This document shows positions 27,496 to 36,446 of a stretch of DNA of 64,000 bases, one piece after another; the first letter of the stretch is position 1, and each line of letters opens with the position of its first letter. The DNA is from Rhizobiaceae bacterium MnEN-MB40S. Lineage in GTDB: Bacteria; Pseudomonadota; Alphaproteobacteria; Rhizobiales; Rhizobiaceae. A model generated the notes under the pieces. That model was not told the origin of the DNA. It saw only the letters and a list, made by a program, of their open reading frames with translations, and searched no databases. Made by a program: the position numbers and the translations under genes. The DNA is taken from NCBI GenBank assembly GCA_024343425.1, contig BRLC01000025.1, positions 62,001 to 126,000 on the forward strand, in the 5' to 3' direction.

Positions 27496-27613
27496 GCTGA
27501 ACGCCGTGCGGACGCAGGATATGAACCCTACGGCGCTTGCCAAGGCGCTCGGGGTAGCGCGTTCAAGTGTTTACCGATATCTTGAAGATGCGTCCTGTTT
27601 CATGAGGCAATGA
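27496..27613 (+). pseudogene. C-terminal remnant of a serine recombinase (resolvase/invertase)
   Basis: From 27521 the sequence reads MNPTALAKALGVARSSVYRY and a few further residues to a TGA at 27611-27613. This is the helix-turn-helix that ends resolvase/invertase-type serine recombinases. Just upstream, ERRADAG continues the similarity in another frame, so a frameshift is present. The catalytic domain is absent. It is the only recombinase trace near the accessory block. Confidence 0.65.
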
Positions 27614-27747
27614 GTTTTGCGTCACTTGGTTCCCTGAAGTGATCCCTCAAATCTTGAGCCTAATGCTACTTTGAGAGGCAAATGAGGTAGTAGTGCGCCA
27701 AACGACAGACACACAGGCCCCATCAAGGCGTTCAACCTGAGAACTCG

Positions 27748-29898
27748 ATGCAAGCAGATATTGACAGGCGATTTCGACCACGAGCACGACTACTTCAGCA
27801 TTTGGGTGATCAGTTAATCGGCACCCCGAGGCTTGCCGTGTTCGAGCTAGTTAAGAACGCTTACGACGCGGATGCTTCAAAGGTTGAGGTGGAAATAGCA
27901 GGGATTGGCACCAAAACGCCCACGATCCGCGTGACGGACGACGGGACCGGCATGTCGCTTGAAACTGTGAGGGACATTTGGCTCGTGATCGCCCACGACC
28001 ACAAAGAACGGCAGTTGGAAAAGAAAAAGCGAACTGCAAAAGGGCGCTTGCCACTTGGGTCTAAAGGACTGGGTCGACTATCTGTCCACAAGCTCGGAAA
28101 CCAAATTCGCATGGTGACGAGGGCTAAAAATTCGCAAGAAGTTGTTGTCGATATCGACTGGAACAAGATGATAGCGCATGAGTTCCTGTCGGACGCCGAA
28201 GTCGACATCGAGGTGCGTGACCCTGAGGTTTTCACCGGGGGGCAAACGGGAACTCAGCTGCAAATCTCAGAACTACGTGAGAAACGGTGGACCCGCGGAG
28301 AAGTACGCCGTTTATTTCGTCAGATCACATCAATTTCTTCGCCGTTCGGACAAGTTGAGCGTGATGACTTCCAAGCAACCCTTCAAGTCCCTGATGTGCC
28401 GCAGTGGATCGAGCGACTGCCTGACCCTTCAGAGCTTCTGAAACGGGCACCTTGGAAATATACGTTTGATTTTGACGGGAAAGACTTCAGTTATCACTAC
28501 AGCTTCCGGGGTATTCCCGGAATCCAACGAAAGGCCAGAGACCTTGAAGAAAACGAGGTTTCACTCTTGGTGCCGCCGTTGGAGGTTGATGACGACGACC
28601 CGCTCTTCAGCGGAAAATCTCAGCCCTCTACAATGCGAAAGGTCATTGCGGACTTTCAGTCGATCGAGGGAATTGGTCCGATTTCCGGGGAGTTCTATGT
28701 CTTTGACCTGACGCCACGGATCGCGAAGCAAATGGGCGAGACGAAGCTCATTAAAGACTTCCTGGATGAGAACGGCGGAATTCGAGTCTATCGAGATGGC
28801 ATCCGGGTCTACGACTACGGCGAGCGGAGTAACGATTGGCTTGGGCTAGACCTGAAGCGCGTCAACAATCCGACGCGGGGATTGAGCCGCAACATCGTTG
28901 TTGGCCATGTATCTCTTGATCAGGATAGCAGCCCCGGATTGGTCGAGAAATCAAACCGGGAAGGCTTCATTGAGAATGAGGCTTACGAAAGGTTCCGACA
29001 GCTCGTGTTGGGTGCAATTGACCCACTCCAGCGAGAGCGCGAAGTCGACCGGAAAGCTATCAGGGAACTCCTTGGAGAAGTCCAGGATCCGGAAGTCCAG
29101 AGCATCATGGAGCCGGTCTCGAAAATCCGCGTTATCGCGAGCAAGAACAACCTTTCGGGGAAAATTGATCCGCTTCTGGACCGGATTGAACACGAGTATG
29201 TCGAAATGAAAAATCGGCTTCTCGCAACGGGAATATCAGGCACCAGTCTTGCTGTCGTTTTTCACGAAATTGAGCAGGGAGTTAGGTCGCTCTATAAAAA
29301 CATGGAGAGCCATCCGGAGTTAGAGACTGTCACATCTCAAGTAGAAGAGATGATGAAACTCTTGGATGGGTTCTCCGACTTGCTGCGTAAGAAGGATCGC
29401 AAACCTGTCGATCTTCGAAAGCTCATTCGAAGAGCGCGCGACTTAAACCGGATACGTTTCAGACATCACAATGTAAAATTGGAGTGTCCTGCGGTGGAAG
29501 AAGATGCGCCTGAAGTCACTGTGTCCTGTTCCTTCGGACTGACGCTGGGTGCGATAACCAACATTATCGACAACGCGATCTATTGGATGCGAGCCAAGTG
29601 GCCTAAAGAGGAGGACTCTGGACGGGCAATCTACATCGGAATTGACGAAGACTTTGACGGCGGTCCGGCCATCATCATCGCCGATACCGGCCCAGGCTTC
29701 CGTGACGCACCGTCTGAACTGGTTCGCCCTTTCTATACGAGAAGACCAGAAGGGATGGGCATGGGCCTCTACTATGCAAATATGGTGATGGAGCTGAATG
29801 ACGGTGCGCTCTTATTTCCGGATCATTCACAGGTCGATGTTCCAGACGATTTTGAAGGTGCGGTGATTGCGCTTCAGTTTGCTGAATTGAAGGTCTGA
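27748..29898 (+). CDS. ATPase with two GHKL domains (N-terminal Hsp90-like, C-terminal histidine-kinase-like)
   Basis: The 716-residue protein starts with a GHKL ATP-binding domain: ELVKNAYDADA (Glu33, Asn37, Asp40), VTDDGTGMS (Asp65) and GSKGLGRLS (104-112), as in Hsp90/MORC-type ATPases. A middle part of about 350 residues is unassigned. Near residue 510 FHEIEQGVRSL resembles a kinase H-box with its His, and the C-terminus holds a second GHKL domain (ITNIIDNAIYWM, IADTGPGF, GMGMGLYYANMVMELN). The next gene, starting three bases after this stop, encodes a receiver-like protein, so together they look like a two-component pair. AT-richer than the core. The neighbouring EcoRII operon suggests a role in defence. 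Confidence 0.85.
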   Translation: MQADIDRRFRPRARLLQHLGDQLIGTPRLAVFELVKNAYDADASKVEVEIAGIGTKTPTIRVTDDGTGMSLETVRDIWLVIAHDHKERQLEKKKRTAKGRLPLGSKGLGRLSVHKLGNQIRMVTRAKNSQEVVVDIDWNKMIAHEFLSDAEVDIEVRDPEVFTGGQTGTQLQISELREKRWTRGEVRRLFRQITSISSPFGQVERDDFQATLQVPDVPQWIERLPDPSELLKRAPWKYTFDFDGKDFSYHYSFRGIPGIQRKARDLEENEVSLLVPPLEVDDDDPLFSGKSQPSTMRKVIADFQSIEGIGPISGEFYVFDLTPRIAKQMGETKLIKDFLDENGGIRVYRDGIRVYDYGERSNDWLGLDLKRVNNPTRGLSRNIVVGHVSLDQDSSPGLVEKSNREGFIENEAYERFRQLVLGAIDPLQREREVDRKAIRELLGEVQDPEVQSIMEPVSKIRVIASKNNLSGKIDPLLDRIEHEYVEMKNRLLATGISGTSLAVVFHEIEQGVRSLYKNMESHPELETVTSQVEEMMKLLDGFSDLLRKKDRKPVDLRKLIRRARDLNRIRFRHHNVKLECPAVEEDAPEVTVSCSFGLTLGAITNIIDNAIYWMRAKWPKEEDSGRAIYIGIDEDFDGGPAIIIADTGPGFRDAPSELVRPFYTRRPEGMGMGLYYANMVMELNDGALLFPDHSQVDVPDDFEGAVIALQFAELKV

Positions 29899-29901
29899 TT
29901 G

Positions 29902-31281
29902 ATGTTTTTGCATTCGAGATTTGTTGTCATAGATGACAAAGAGCACCATCTAAAAGGGATAAAGCAAACGCTGGATACTCTCCGACTGGACTGTCACTCG
30001 AAACTCTACGATGACGAGACCGTTGGCGATTGGCAGCCCTTGCCTGGGACGCGTATTCTCTTTCTCGATCAGAATCTAGTGACCGGAGCCACGTTCGGAA
30101 CGGCTGAAAACAAGGTAGCGTTCACAGCAATTCAAGAAGTGATAACGCGGGTCATTTGCCCGGACAGTGGTCCATATGGACTCGTGCTCTGGGCTGAAGA
30201 ACCCGATCTGGATGCCTTGAAAGCCAACCTCTTTGAGCGCTTCACCGGGGAAGATGCCCGCTACCTGCCGGTCTTCTTCGCAGCGCTTCAAAAGGGCGAC
30301 TACATTGACACCAACGACGGAACGATAAAGGAGCCCGAGAAACTTCAGGCAGATATCCAAGATCGGATGTCGCGAAACCCACAGATGAAAGCGCTTCTTA
30401 GTTGGGAGACTGATGTTGCCGTCGCAGCTGGTGCGGTACTTCGATCGATAGTTGATCTTGTGCCCTTCGAAAAGCGTTCAACTGACGATTTTGGAACGGA
30501 GCTCGGGAATGTGCTTTTTAGGCTAGCCCAAGCCGGAGCCGGAATTGATCGTGCTCAGGAGAACCCGCGAGAAGCAATAAATCATGTGCTAGTTCCCATC
30601 CTCGCAGACAGAGTTACAGAGCATGATCCACAAGGCGACGCGGGAGACTCGTGGAAATCCGCTCTCGTATCCCACAAGGACAAATTTGCGACAGTTCCGG
30701 TTCAAGCAGCAATCAACACCGCAATACATGTTTCACGGGCATCGTCTGCAAGCAGCGCGCCTATTTTACCCACTGACTTGGGGGCTGTAGTCGCTTTTCC
30801 TTTTGAGAAAGAAACTCAAGCCTTACAAGATCTATTTGACCTTAATGTTGAAAAACTCTGCCTCGACTCTGTGTTTGGGATGAACAAAGAGGATTGGTCG
30901 AAATGCTCGCTTAGGCTGATACAGATTGGAGCCTCTTGCGACCAGGCTCAACCCAAAGATGGGCCACTCCTTTACCTTCTAGGTCTCGAATGGCCGTTCG
31001 ACAATGTTGATGGTTCAAAGGCAAACAACGCAAAGCTACATTATAGAAAGAGTTCTAAGTCAGGGCTAGAGTGGAAGACGCCAGCAATACTTGTTGGCGC
31101 AAATTTGGTTCCTGGAAAGTTATCTGTTTTCTTGAATTGCACATTCAGTGCGACGCGCGCCCAAGTAGCAAACTGGAAGACTGCCTATCGGCTAAGAGAA
31201 GAGTTGACGTCAAAGCTCACTCAGGAGTTTGCTCGGCACATTTCGAGACCCGGAATTCTCACCATGAGTCCAGACGACTAG
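29902..31281 (+). CDS. Receiver-like protein with large uncharacterised C-terminal region, partner of GHKL ATPase
   Basis: 459 residues from ATG 29902 (AAGG upstream; a TTG at 29899 abuts the previous stop). The N-terminus looks like a degenerate receiver: FVVIDD (Asp11, Asp12) followed by RILFLDQNL with Asp56 at the phospho-acceptor place. Residues beyond about 130 match no family I know; there is no DNA-binding helix-turn-helix, enzyme motif or membrane segment that I can see, which is unlike ordinary response regulators. It is tightly coupled to the double-GHKL gene and is probably its phosphorylation or binding partner. Its stop shares the bases CTAG with the stop of the convergent EcoRII gene. 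Confidence 0.75.
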   Translation: MFLHSRFVVIDDKEHHLKGIKQTLDTLRLDCHSKLYDDETVGDWQPLPGTRILFLDQNLVTGATFGTAENKVAFTAIQEVITRVICPDSGPYGLVLWAEEPDLDALKANLFERFTGEDARYLPVFFAALQKGDYIDTNDGTIKEPEKLQADIQDRMSRNPQMKALLSWETDVAVAAGAVLRSIVDLVPFEKRSTDDFGTELGNVLFRLAQAGAGIDRAQENPREAINHVLVPILADRVTEHDPQGDAGDSWKSALVSHKDKFATVPVQAAINTAIHVSRASSASSAPILPTDLGAVVAFPFEKETQALQDLFDLNVEKLCLDSVFGMNKEDWSKCSLRLIQIGASCDQAQPKDGPLLYLLGLEWPFDNVDGSKANNAKLHYRKSSKSGLEWKTPAILVGANLVPGKLSVFLNCTFSATRAQVANWKTAYRLREELTSKLTQEFARHISRPGILTMSPDD

Positions 31282-32513
31282 GAGGCGACTACGAGCAAGC
31301 GCAGATCGCCCATGAAGCTCTCAAGGGTCTGAATGTCCGCCCGGATGCTGGCAGGGAATTTGCCGATAAGCGGTTCAGGCACCACAAGATGCACGTTTGC
31401 CTGTGTCATTTCGCGGAACTGCGCCTCGGAAACGCCCTCCTGCAAGGTCAGGAGGTGTTTCAACGGTATCCGGTCTGCCTCGTTCAGCACCTGCCGCCAG
31501 CGGTCGCGGCAGGTTGTCTTTGTTGCGAGCATCCGCAGCCGGGCGGCGGGGAAACTCGGGTCACGATAGGCAGCCTGCGAGGGGAACAGGAAATCGGGCC
31601 TCTTGCCCGGTTCTGATTGCGGCCCGTGCTCAAAATCTGCGCCTTCCAAGAACCGCTCCTCGATCAGGATTTCCCGAGTGTGCAGTTCAAGAGAGCGCCC
31701 CGAGCGCGCCTTGCGCCGTTGAAGGACTGTCTGCGCCCGCGCAATGAAATCGTCCAAGGTGGTGAAGCCCGCCTTGATCGCGGGAAGCTCTATCGCCTCC
31801 TCCACGCTGCGGAAGATTTCAAACTCGCACTCCCGGCGGCGCAAAAGCCGCTTGTCGGGCGGGGCGCCATGCTCGGGGCGAAGCTCCACCGTCTTGCGCA
31901 CGATCTCGGCTCCGGTCGGGAACTGCGCCAGCCATGCAGGCGGAATCTCGGCCGGTTCAAGCCAGCAACTCGCACGCCCGGCGGCATAGGGCGGAAACAG
32001 CCCGGGTTGCTCGGGGGACCACATGACGAAGCGCCCCGGCTCAATCGGCCCGAACCGCTCCTCGGCAATATCCTCCTCGGTCTCGTGGCGGCACACCCAG
32101 ACATGGCAGCTTGTCGCGGCGCCGTTCTCGTCCAGCGGGAAGGCGAAGACGGCAAGCGCGCCTGTGCTTTCCGGGTCCAGAAGCGCCGAGGCACCGCCCC
32201 CGAAATTGGTCAACCGGGTTTCGTCGCGGCCGTTCGGCTTCCCCTCGTGGCGCTTCGAGTTGTAATAGATCACGCGCACTTCCCGGGCATCCATGTGGGA
32301 GTCGACGGCCAGTTCAAAGCGGTGATCGGGGTTCTTCTCGTCCGTCCGGTTGATCATCGGAAAGATGCGAAACAGGAAGTCTTTCGGGATATACGGGCCT
32401 GCCTGATGCGCGCAGTTGGCGAGCGTGTCATTGCCCGAAAGGCGCTTCACGAAAAGGGCCACCCCGGGCGCGCATAAAACCCCGAGCCAATCCGTGAAAT
32501 CAGAAACTGCCAT
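31278..32513 (-). CDS. EcoRII-type restriction endonuclease
   Basis: 411-residue enzyme. Residues about 1-170 fit the N-terminal effector DNA-binding domain of EcoRII, and the C-terminal half contains the catalytic core: RSGRSLELHTREIL, KRPDFLFPS, then LATKTTCRDRWRQVL with the active-site lysine(s), and HLLTLQEGVSEAQF. EcoRII cuts at CCWGG and needs two sites; the same specificity is likely but not proven. ATG 32513 has a GGGAGGGG site just upstream. It is the last gene of dcm-vsr-ecoRII, overlapping vsr by 14 bases, and is convergent with the receiver-like gene. Confidence 0.93.
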   Translation of the reverse strand: MAVSDFTDWLGVLCAPGVALFVKRLSGNDTLANCAHQAGPYIPKDFLFRIFPMINRTDEKNPDHRFELAVDSHMDAREVRVIYYNSKRHEGKPNGRDETRLTNFGGGASALLDPESTGALAVFAFPLDENGAATSCHVWVCRHETEEDIAEERFGPIEPGRFVMWSPEQPGLFPPYAAGRASCWLEPAEIPPAWLAQFPTGAEIVRKTVELRPEHGAPPDKRLLRRRECEFEIFRSVEEAIELPAIKAGFTTLDDFIARAQTVLQRRKARSGRSLELHTREILIEERFLEGADFEHGPQSEPGKRPDFLFPSQAAYRDPSFPAARLRMLATKTTCRDRWRQVLNEADRIPLKHLLTLQEGVSEAQFREMTQANVHLVVPEPLIGKFPASIRADIQTLESFMGDLRLLVVAS

Positions 32514-32967
32514 TCGCCCCTCCCGCAATTGTTTCTTCTATCGGGCCATTGGCCAGCCAATCGGCTGCCCGGTCAAGCACCTCGTCCACAGGCAGCCGCT
32601 CCCGCCCCTTGAGGGCACATTCCCAGATCGTCAGTACCCTCCAGCCATCGGCCAAAAGGGCGGTCTCGGCTACCTCGTCCCGGGCGCGGTTGCCCTCTAT
32701 TTTCGCCTCCCAGAACTCGCGCCTTGTGGCGGGCAGCCGGAACAGGTGACAGCCGTGCCCGTGCCAGAAGCAACCGTGAATGAAGATCACTGCGCGGCGC
32801 CCGGGGAACACCAGATCGGGAGAGCCGGGCAATCGGCGGTCGTGCAGCCTGTAGCGGAAGCCCCCGGCATGGAGCCCCCGCCGCAGGATCAATTCGGGCC
32901 GCGTGTCCTTGCCCCGGATTCCCGCCATCATCCGGGAGCGGGTCGCAGCGTCCACCACGTCAGCCAA
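32500..32967 (-). CDS. vsr: Very short patch repair (Vsr) endonuclease of the EcoRII operon
   Basis: 155 residues with the family motifs [31 protein letters not shown] (catalytic Asp) and [14 protein letters not shown] (zinc and active-site His). It repairs T:G mismatches arising at methylated cytosines made by the adjacent methylase. It overlaps the end of the methylase gene by eight bases and the start of the EcoRII gene by 14, so all three are translated from one message. The protein differs clearly from the Vsr at 10362-10778. Confidence 0.96.
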   Translation of the reverse strand: MADVVDAATRSRMMAGIRGKDTRPELILRRGLHAGGFRYRLHDRRLPGSPDLVFPGRRAVIFIHGCFWHGHGCHLFRLPATRREFWEAKIEGNRARDEVAETALLADGWRVLTIWECALKGRERLPVDEVLDRAADWLANGPIEETIAGGANGSF

Positions 32968-34234
32968 CGAGAGGCAACCGCCTTTGCAGGTGCTCTTGAT
33001 CCTGCACCGCCTCGGCGGCGATATAGGGCAGCATGTGCTGCGCTACCGCTTCGATCACCGGCACGGCCACCGAGTTGCCGAACTGCTTGTAAGCCTGCGT
33101 GTCGGAAACCGGGATGATGAACTTGGACTCGCCGGGCTTGTCAAAGCCCATCAAGCGGGCGCACTCCCGGGGGGTCAGGCGGCGCGGGTTCTTCCCCTCG
33201 CCCCGGTCAATCAGGATTTCCGAGCCGTCCTTGTAGTAGCGGGCCGAGAGGGTGCGCGCCGCGTCTCCCCGGCCCACGAGCCCGAAGCCGAACCCGTTTC
33301 CTGCTGCCCGGTGCTTGGCCGCATAATCTTGCAGGTATTGCCAGAGGTGATCGGTCAAAGTGTATTTGTCGCTCACCCGCCCGGTGGCCTCCGTATAGTG
33401 CTTGTCCGGCCCCTTCTCGGAGCCGTCTTCGGGGTGCAGGATCGTCCCGAGCTTCGGCCCGTTGAGCGGCGAAGGCACGTCCAGATCGTCAAACGAGAAA
33501 TCGCACTCCTCTCGGAACCCGGCAATCAGGATGCGTTCACGGTGCTGGGGGACGTATCCCTTGGCGTTGATCACGCGCGGCGTGGGCACATAATAGCCGA
33601 GGTCGCGCAGGGTCCGCATGATCACCTCGAACGTGCGCCCCTTGTCGTGGTTCACAAGGTTCTTCACATTCTCAAGCAGGAACGCTTTCGGCCGGTGCTC
33701 GGAAATGATCCGGGCCACATCGAAGAAAAGCGTCCCTTGCGTCTCGTCCGCGAAGCCGTGGGCACGGCCCAGCGCGTTCTTCTTGCTCACGCCCGCGATA
33801 CTGAACGGCTGGCACGGGAAGCCCGCAAGCAGAAGGTCATGCGCGGGAATGTCTTTCGCCGGGGTCTTGGTAATGTCTCCCGAAATCTCGTGATCGTCAT
33901 GGGGGAAGTTCGCCGCGTAGGTCGTCTTGGCGAACCGATCCCATTCGGAGGTGAAGACGCATTTGCCGCCCAAGGGCTCGAACCCACGGCGAATCCCGCC
34001 AATCCCCGCGAAAAGGTCAATGAACCGGAAGGCGGGCTTCTCAGGTTCGGTCGAGCCGCGCTTGTTCACGAGGTCTTCCAGCACCACGAGGGCCGCTTGC
34101 CGGGGCATGGCCTCGCCCCGTTCCCAACGGTAGAGGGTTGCCGGGGAATAACCCGTGAGCGGTGCCAAGGCCTCTACGGATAGGCCTGCGCGCTCGCGCA
34201 GACGGGAGAAGTCGGAACGGGGTTCATCAAACAT
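32960..34234 (-). CDS. DNA (cytosine-5) methyltransferase of EcoRII type with N-terminal helix-turn-helix
   Basis: 424 residues from ATG 34234. Residues about 7-60 form an XRE-like helix-turn-helix ([20 protein letters not shown]), which in some such methylases represses the operon. Then the cytosine-methylase motifs: [24 protein letters not shown] (catalytic Cys141), [32 protein letters not shown] in the recognition/late region and [10 protein letters not shown]. It protects the host from the EcoRII-type enzyme. As first gene of dcm-vsr-ecoRII it ensures that methylation precedes cutting. Confidence 0.96.
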   Translation of the reverse strand: MFDEPRSDFSRLRERAGLSVEALAPLTGYSPATLYRWERGEAMPRQAALVVLEDLVNKRGSTEPEKPAFRFIDLFAGIGGIRRGFEPLGGKCVFTSEWDRFAKTTYAANFPHDDHEISGDITKTPAKDIPAHDLLLAGFPCQPFSIAGVSKKNALGRAHGFADETQGTLFFDVARIISEHRPKAFLLENVKNLVNHDKGRTFEVIMRTLRDLGYYVPTPRVINAKGYVPQHRERILIAGFREECDFSFDDLDVPSPLNGPKLGTILHPEDGSEKGPDKHYTEATGRVSDKYTLTDHLWQYLQDYAAKHRAAGNGFGFGLVGRGDAARTLSARYYKDGSEILIDRGEGKNPRRLTPRECARLMGFDKPGESKFIIPVSDTQAYKQFGNSVAVPVIEAVAQHMLPYIAAEAVQDQEHLQRRLPLVG

Positions 34235-34596
34235 GGCGCGGTCTCTGGGTCGATTTTTCTCATTTTTGTCACATTCGACACGCAAGAACAAGAACAAAAG
34301 GGGAAATCTTTGGTTGGAGTGCTTGGTTGAGGTAACCGGTAATTTGACACGCTTCCGGGCGTCGGAAACAAACCACCGACACGGAGTTAGCTTTTTTAGT
34401 CAACAATTCGAGTGGAACGACCCTGCCACGTATGGCAGCTTTTCAGATCTCCCAAGTAAGTTACGCATTCGCAGCGAACGTCTGCTCCCCGCCCCTTCTC
34501 GACTTTCGACTAGACTTGGCCAATCACCGCTTTCGGGATATCCAATTTAGAACGCGAATGACCGACTTGGCTCGCAAAGCGGTCAATTCGTCCGGG

Positions 34597-34639
34597 CCGC
34601 GAGGATCAGCAAAGGCTGACCGCGGCGGTTGCATTTTTT
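34597..34639 (+). terminator. Possible terminator (imperfect hairpin with T-run)
   Basis: CCGC and TCAGC on the left pair with GCTGA and GCGG on the right around AAAG, and the sequence ends in a run of six T. No gene is seen directly upstream on the plus strand, so its use is unclear. Confidence 0.3.
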
Positions 34640-34665
34640 GAAGCGGGCACTATATACGGGTTATG

Positions 34666-34685
34666 TCGGGTTCAATTGAACCCGA
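34666..34685. promoter_or_regulatory. 20-bp perfect palindrome
   Basis: TCGGGTTCAATTGAACCCGA is its own reverse complement with no loop. A gapless dyad of this length usually marks a dimeric regulator or a recombinase site. It lies 177 bp before the small membrane-protein gene. Confidence 0.55.
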
Positions 34686-34862
34686 GCCAGAAAGGTGCCT
34701 GTCCCGTTGGCGCTTTGACGGCCTTACATGTTTTTATAGCATTCTTGCCAACCCCACACTCTCGGCAAATGAACGGGAAGTTGCTGAGGAACAATACTCA
34801 CGATCGTGAGAGGTTCCTCGGTAATTGAAGCCCGAGCCTCTCCGATCGCCAAAGGAGGGCTC

Positions 34863-34994
34863 ATGGAACCTCAAGACAAATTCCGGTTCAAAGTACCGGG
34901 CATCGAAATTTCAGCCGATGGCAAGTTCGCCATCGCTGCTTCCGTCGTCATCGTTCTCGTTCTGCTGGCAACGAAGGTTGCCGGGCTGTGGTGA
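34863..34994 (+). CDS. 43-residue one-helix membrane protein
   Basis: ATG 34863 follows an excellent ribosome site (AAAGGAGG, 34851-34858). The product has a charged first 20 residues and one hydrophobic helix (FAIAASVVIVLVLLATKVAG) near the C-terminus, so it would sit in the inner membrane. A strong hairpin follows within 20 bases of the stop, giving the gene a complete small transcription unit. No family recognised; the strong translation signals are the main evidence. Confidence 0.6.
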   Translation: MEPQDKFRFKVPGIEISADGKFAIAASVVIVLVLLATKVAGLW

Positions 34995-35010
34995 TCAACT
35001 GATCGGCATG

Positions 35011-35043
35011 ATCGCTCCCCGGCGTAGTTCGCTGGGGAGCGGT
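35011..35043 (+). terminator. Strong hairpin after the 43-residue gene
   Basis: A 14-bp near-perfect stem (left arm 35011-35024, right arm 35030-35043, core GCTCCCC/GGGGAGC) with a 5-base loop. T-rich sequence follows a little later (35054-35060). It fits a terminator for the small membrane-protein gene. Confidence 0.6.
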
Positions 35044-35067
35044 CCTTTCGCGTGATTTTTCTGGCAG

Positions 35068-35298
35068 TCACAAGGCGACGGCGGCACGCTGAAGCGGCGC
35101 GGCTTCTGCCCCATATGCGGTTCATCCGTCTACATGGCATTTCCCGACATGCCCGATGTCTTCATCGTGACGCCGGCAAGCCTCGACGATCCGAGCCGTT
35201 ACAAACCGCAGCTGGCGACCTGGACCGCAGCCGGATATGACTGGGACCACCTTGCCCCTTCCCTGCAGAAATTCGACAGGATGCCCCCGGCCGGATAG
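35068..35298 (+). pseudogene. C-terminal remnant of a GFA-family (formaldehyde-activating-type) protein
   Basis: The frame ending at the TAG 35296-35298 reads FCPICGSSVYMAFPDMPD, then VTPASLDDPSRYKPQ and a terminal part with a conserved Trp, matching the second zinc-Cys pair and the end of GFA-domain proteins. The first half, with the other zinc cysteines, is missing and there is no start codon or ribosome site, so it is a truncated relic. The break lies near the hairpin at 35011-35043. Confidence 0.7.
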
Positions 35299-35392
35299 CG
35301 AGCCTGCCGCCTTTGTCGCCTGGCGCTTGAAGGTTCGACTGCAGTTAGTTTCGCGAACCCTCCCTCGACCCAAATCGGGATTGCCGGAACCG

Positions 35393-36337
35393 CTATCGTC
35401 CCGGATCGCCAGATAACGGGCGGCTCTGCACACTCTCGATGCGTTTCGCGCTCAGCTCGCGCGCGAGCTCGATGAACGCCTTGAAGGCGGCGGCCGGGTT
35501 GCGCCGGCCGGGATAATAGAGGCAAAGCCCTGGAAACGGAGGAGTCCAGTCCTCCAGCACGCGAACGAGCCTTCCTGCTTCGATATCCGCCTCCACATCC
35601 TGCTCCATGAAGAAGCCGAGACCGATGCCTTCCAGCGCGGCGATGCGCGCGATGCTGGTCTCGCCCAGGGTGATCCGGCCAGTGACCTCGATCTGGGCGC
35701 TTTGACCGCCCTTTTCGAATTGCCATCGATAAAGCGCGCCGTTGGGAAGCCTGACGCGAATGCACGGATGATTGAGAATATCCGGCGGGACGAGCGGCCT
35801 CCCGTATTTCCCGATATGCTCCGGCGAACCGACAACCGCATAACGTTGCTTGCGGCCAAGCGACACCGCGATCATGTCGCTTGGGACCAGGCCTGCAAAC
35901 CGCACGCCGAGATCAAAGCCTTCCGCAACGATATCGACCAGCCGGTCTTCCGTCGCCAGAACGACATGCGTCTGCGGATAGCGATCGAGAAACTCGAGGA
36001 TCAGCGGTGAGATGATCGCTCTCGCCGCCGTTCCGAAGGCATTGATCCGGATCGTTCCCGACGGGGTGGTCTGCCGCGAACGCGCGGCCTCGATTGCGCC
36101 GTGGATGTCCTGCAACGGAGCGCCGATCTGATCGACGAAAGCCTGCCCGGCGTCCGTCAGCGAAACGCTTCGGGTCGTGCGATTGAAAAGACGGACGCCA
36201 AGGTTCGTTTCGAGTTTGCCGACGGCGTTGCTGAGCGCGGTCGTCGACATGCCGAGATCGAGCGCGGCGGCGCGGAAGGATCCCCGGCGCACGATGGCGA
36301 TAACAGCGTCGAGATCGTTCAGTCCTGGCTTATACAT
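35393..36337 (-). CDS. LysR-family transcriptional regulator
   Basis: 314 residues from ATG 36337 (CAGGA upstream). The N-terminal helix-turn-helix reads [22 protein letters not shown], and the effector domain follows ([34 protein letters not shown]). It is divergent from an NTF2-like/SDR gene pair and is probably their regulator. A 30-codon fragment of a closely similar gene survives at 27089-27182. Confidence 0.95.
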   Translation of the reverse strand: MYKPGLNDLDAVIAIVRRGSFRAAALDLGMSTTALSNAVGKLETNLGVRLFNRTTRSVSLTDAGQAFVDQIGAPLQDIHGAIEAARSRQTTPSGTIRINAFGTAARAIISPLILEFLDRYPQTHVVLATEDRLVDIVAEGFDLGVRFAGLVPSDMIAVSLGRKQRYAVVGSPEHIGKYGRPLVPPDILNHPCIRVRLPNGALYRWQFEKGGQSAQIEVTGRITLGETSIARIAALEGIGLGFFMEQDVEADIEAGRLVRVLEDWTPPFPGLCLYYPGRRNPAAAFKAFIELARELSAKRIESVQSRPLSGDPGR

Positions 36338-36446
36338 TGTCCTGCTTTTCGAAATGTAACGTCCAATATTATCCTGCTTATCGGGACGCATGTACAAGCC
36401 TATTTTTGCCTCCGACAACAACAATCCGAACACAAGGAGCAGCGAT
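36338..36446. promoter_or_regulatory. Divergent promoter of LysR and NTF2-like/SDR operon
   Basis: 109-bp region with the direct repeat TCCTGCTT at 36340-36347 and 36372-36379, 32 bases apart (about three helix turns). A LysR tetramer could bind here; this is inferred from position and repeat spacing. Confidence 0.4.

Larger units (their letters stand above)
27065..27747. other. Scar region with gene remnants
   Basis: 683 bp with no intact gene. It holds a LysR 3' fragment (27089-27182) and a serine-recombinase C-terminal fragment (about 27496-27613), described separately. From about 27610 composition turns AT-richer, marking the left edge of the GHKL-ATPase block. Confidence 0.65.
34235..34862. 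other. Intergenic region upstream of the EcoRII operon
   Basis: 628 bp without a recognisable gene, AT-richer than average. It must hold the operon promoter near 34240-34330. Other contents are a hairpin with a T-run near 34597-34639 and a 20-bp perfect palindrome at 34666-34685, described separately. Confidence 0.5.
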
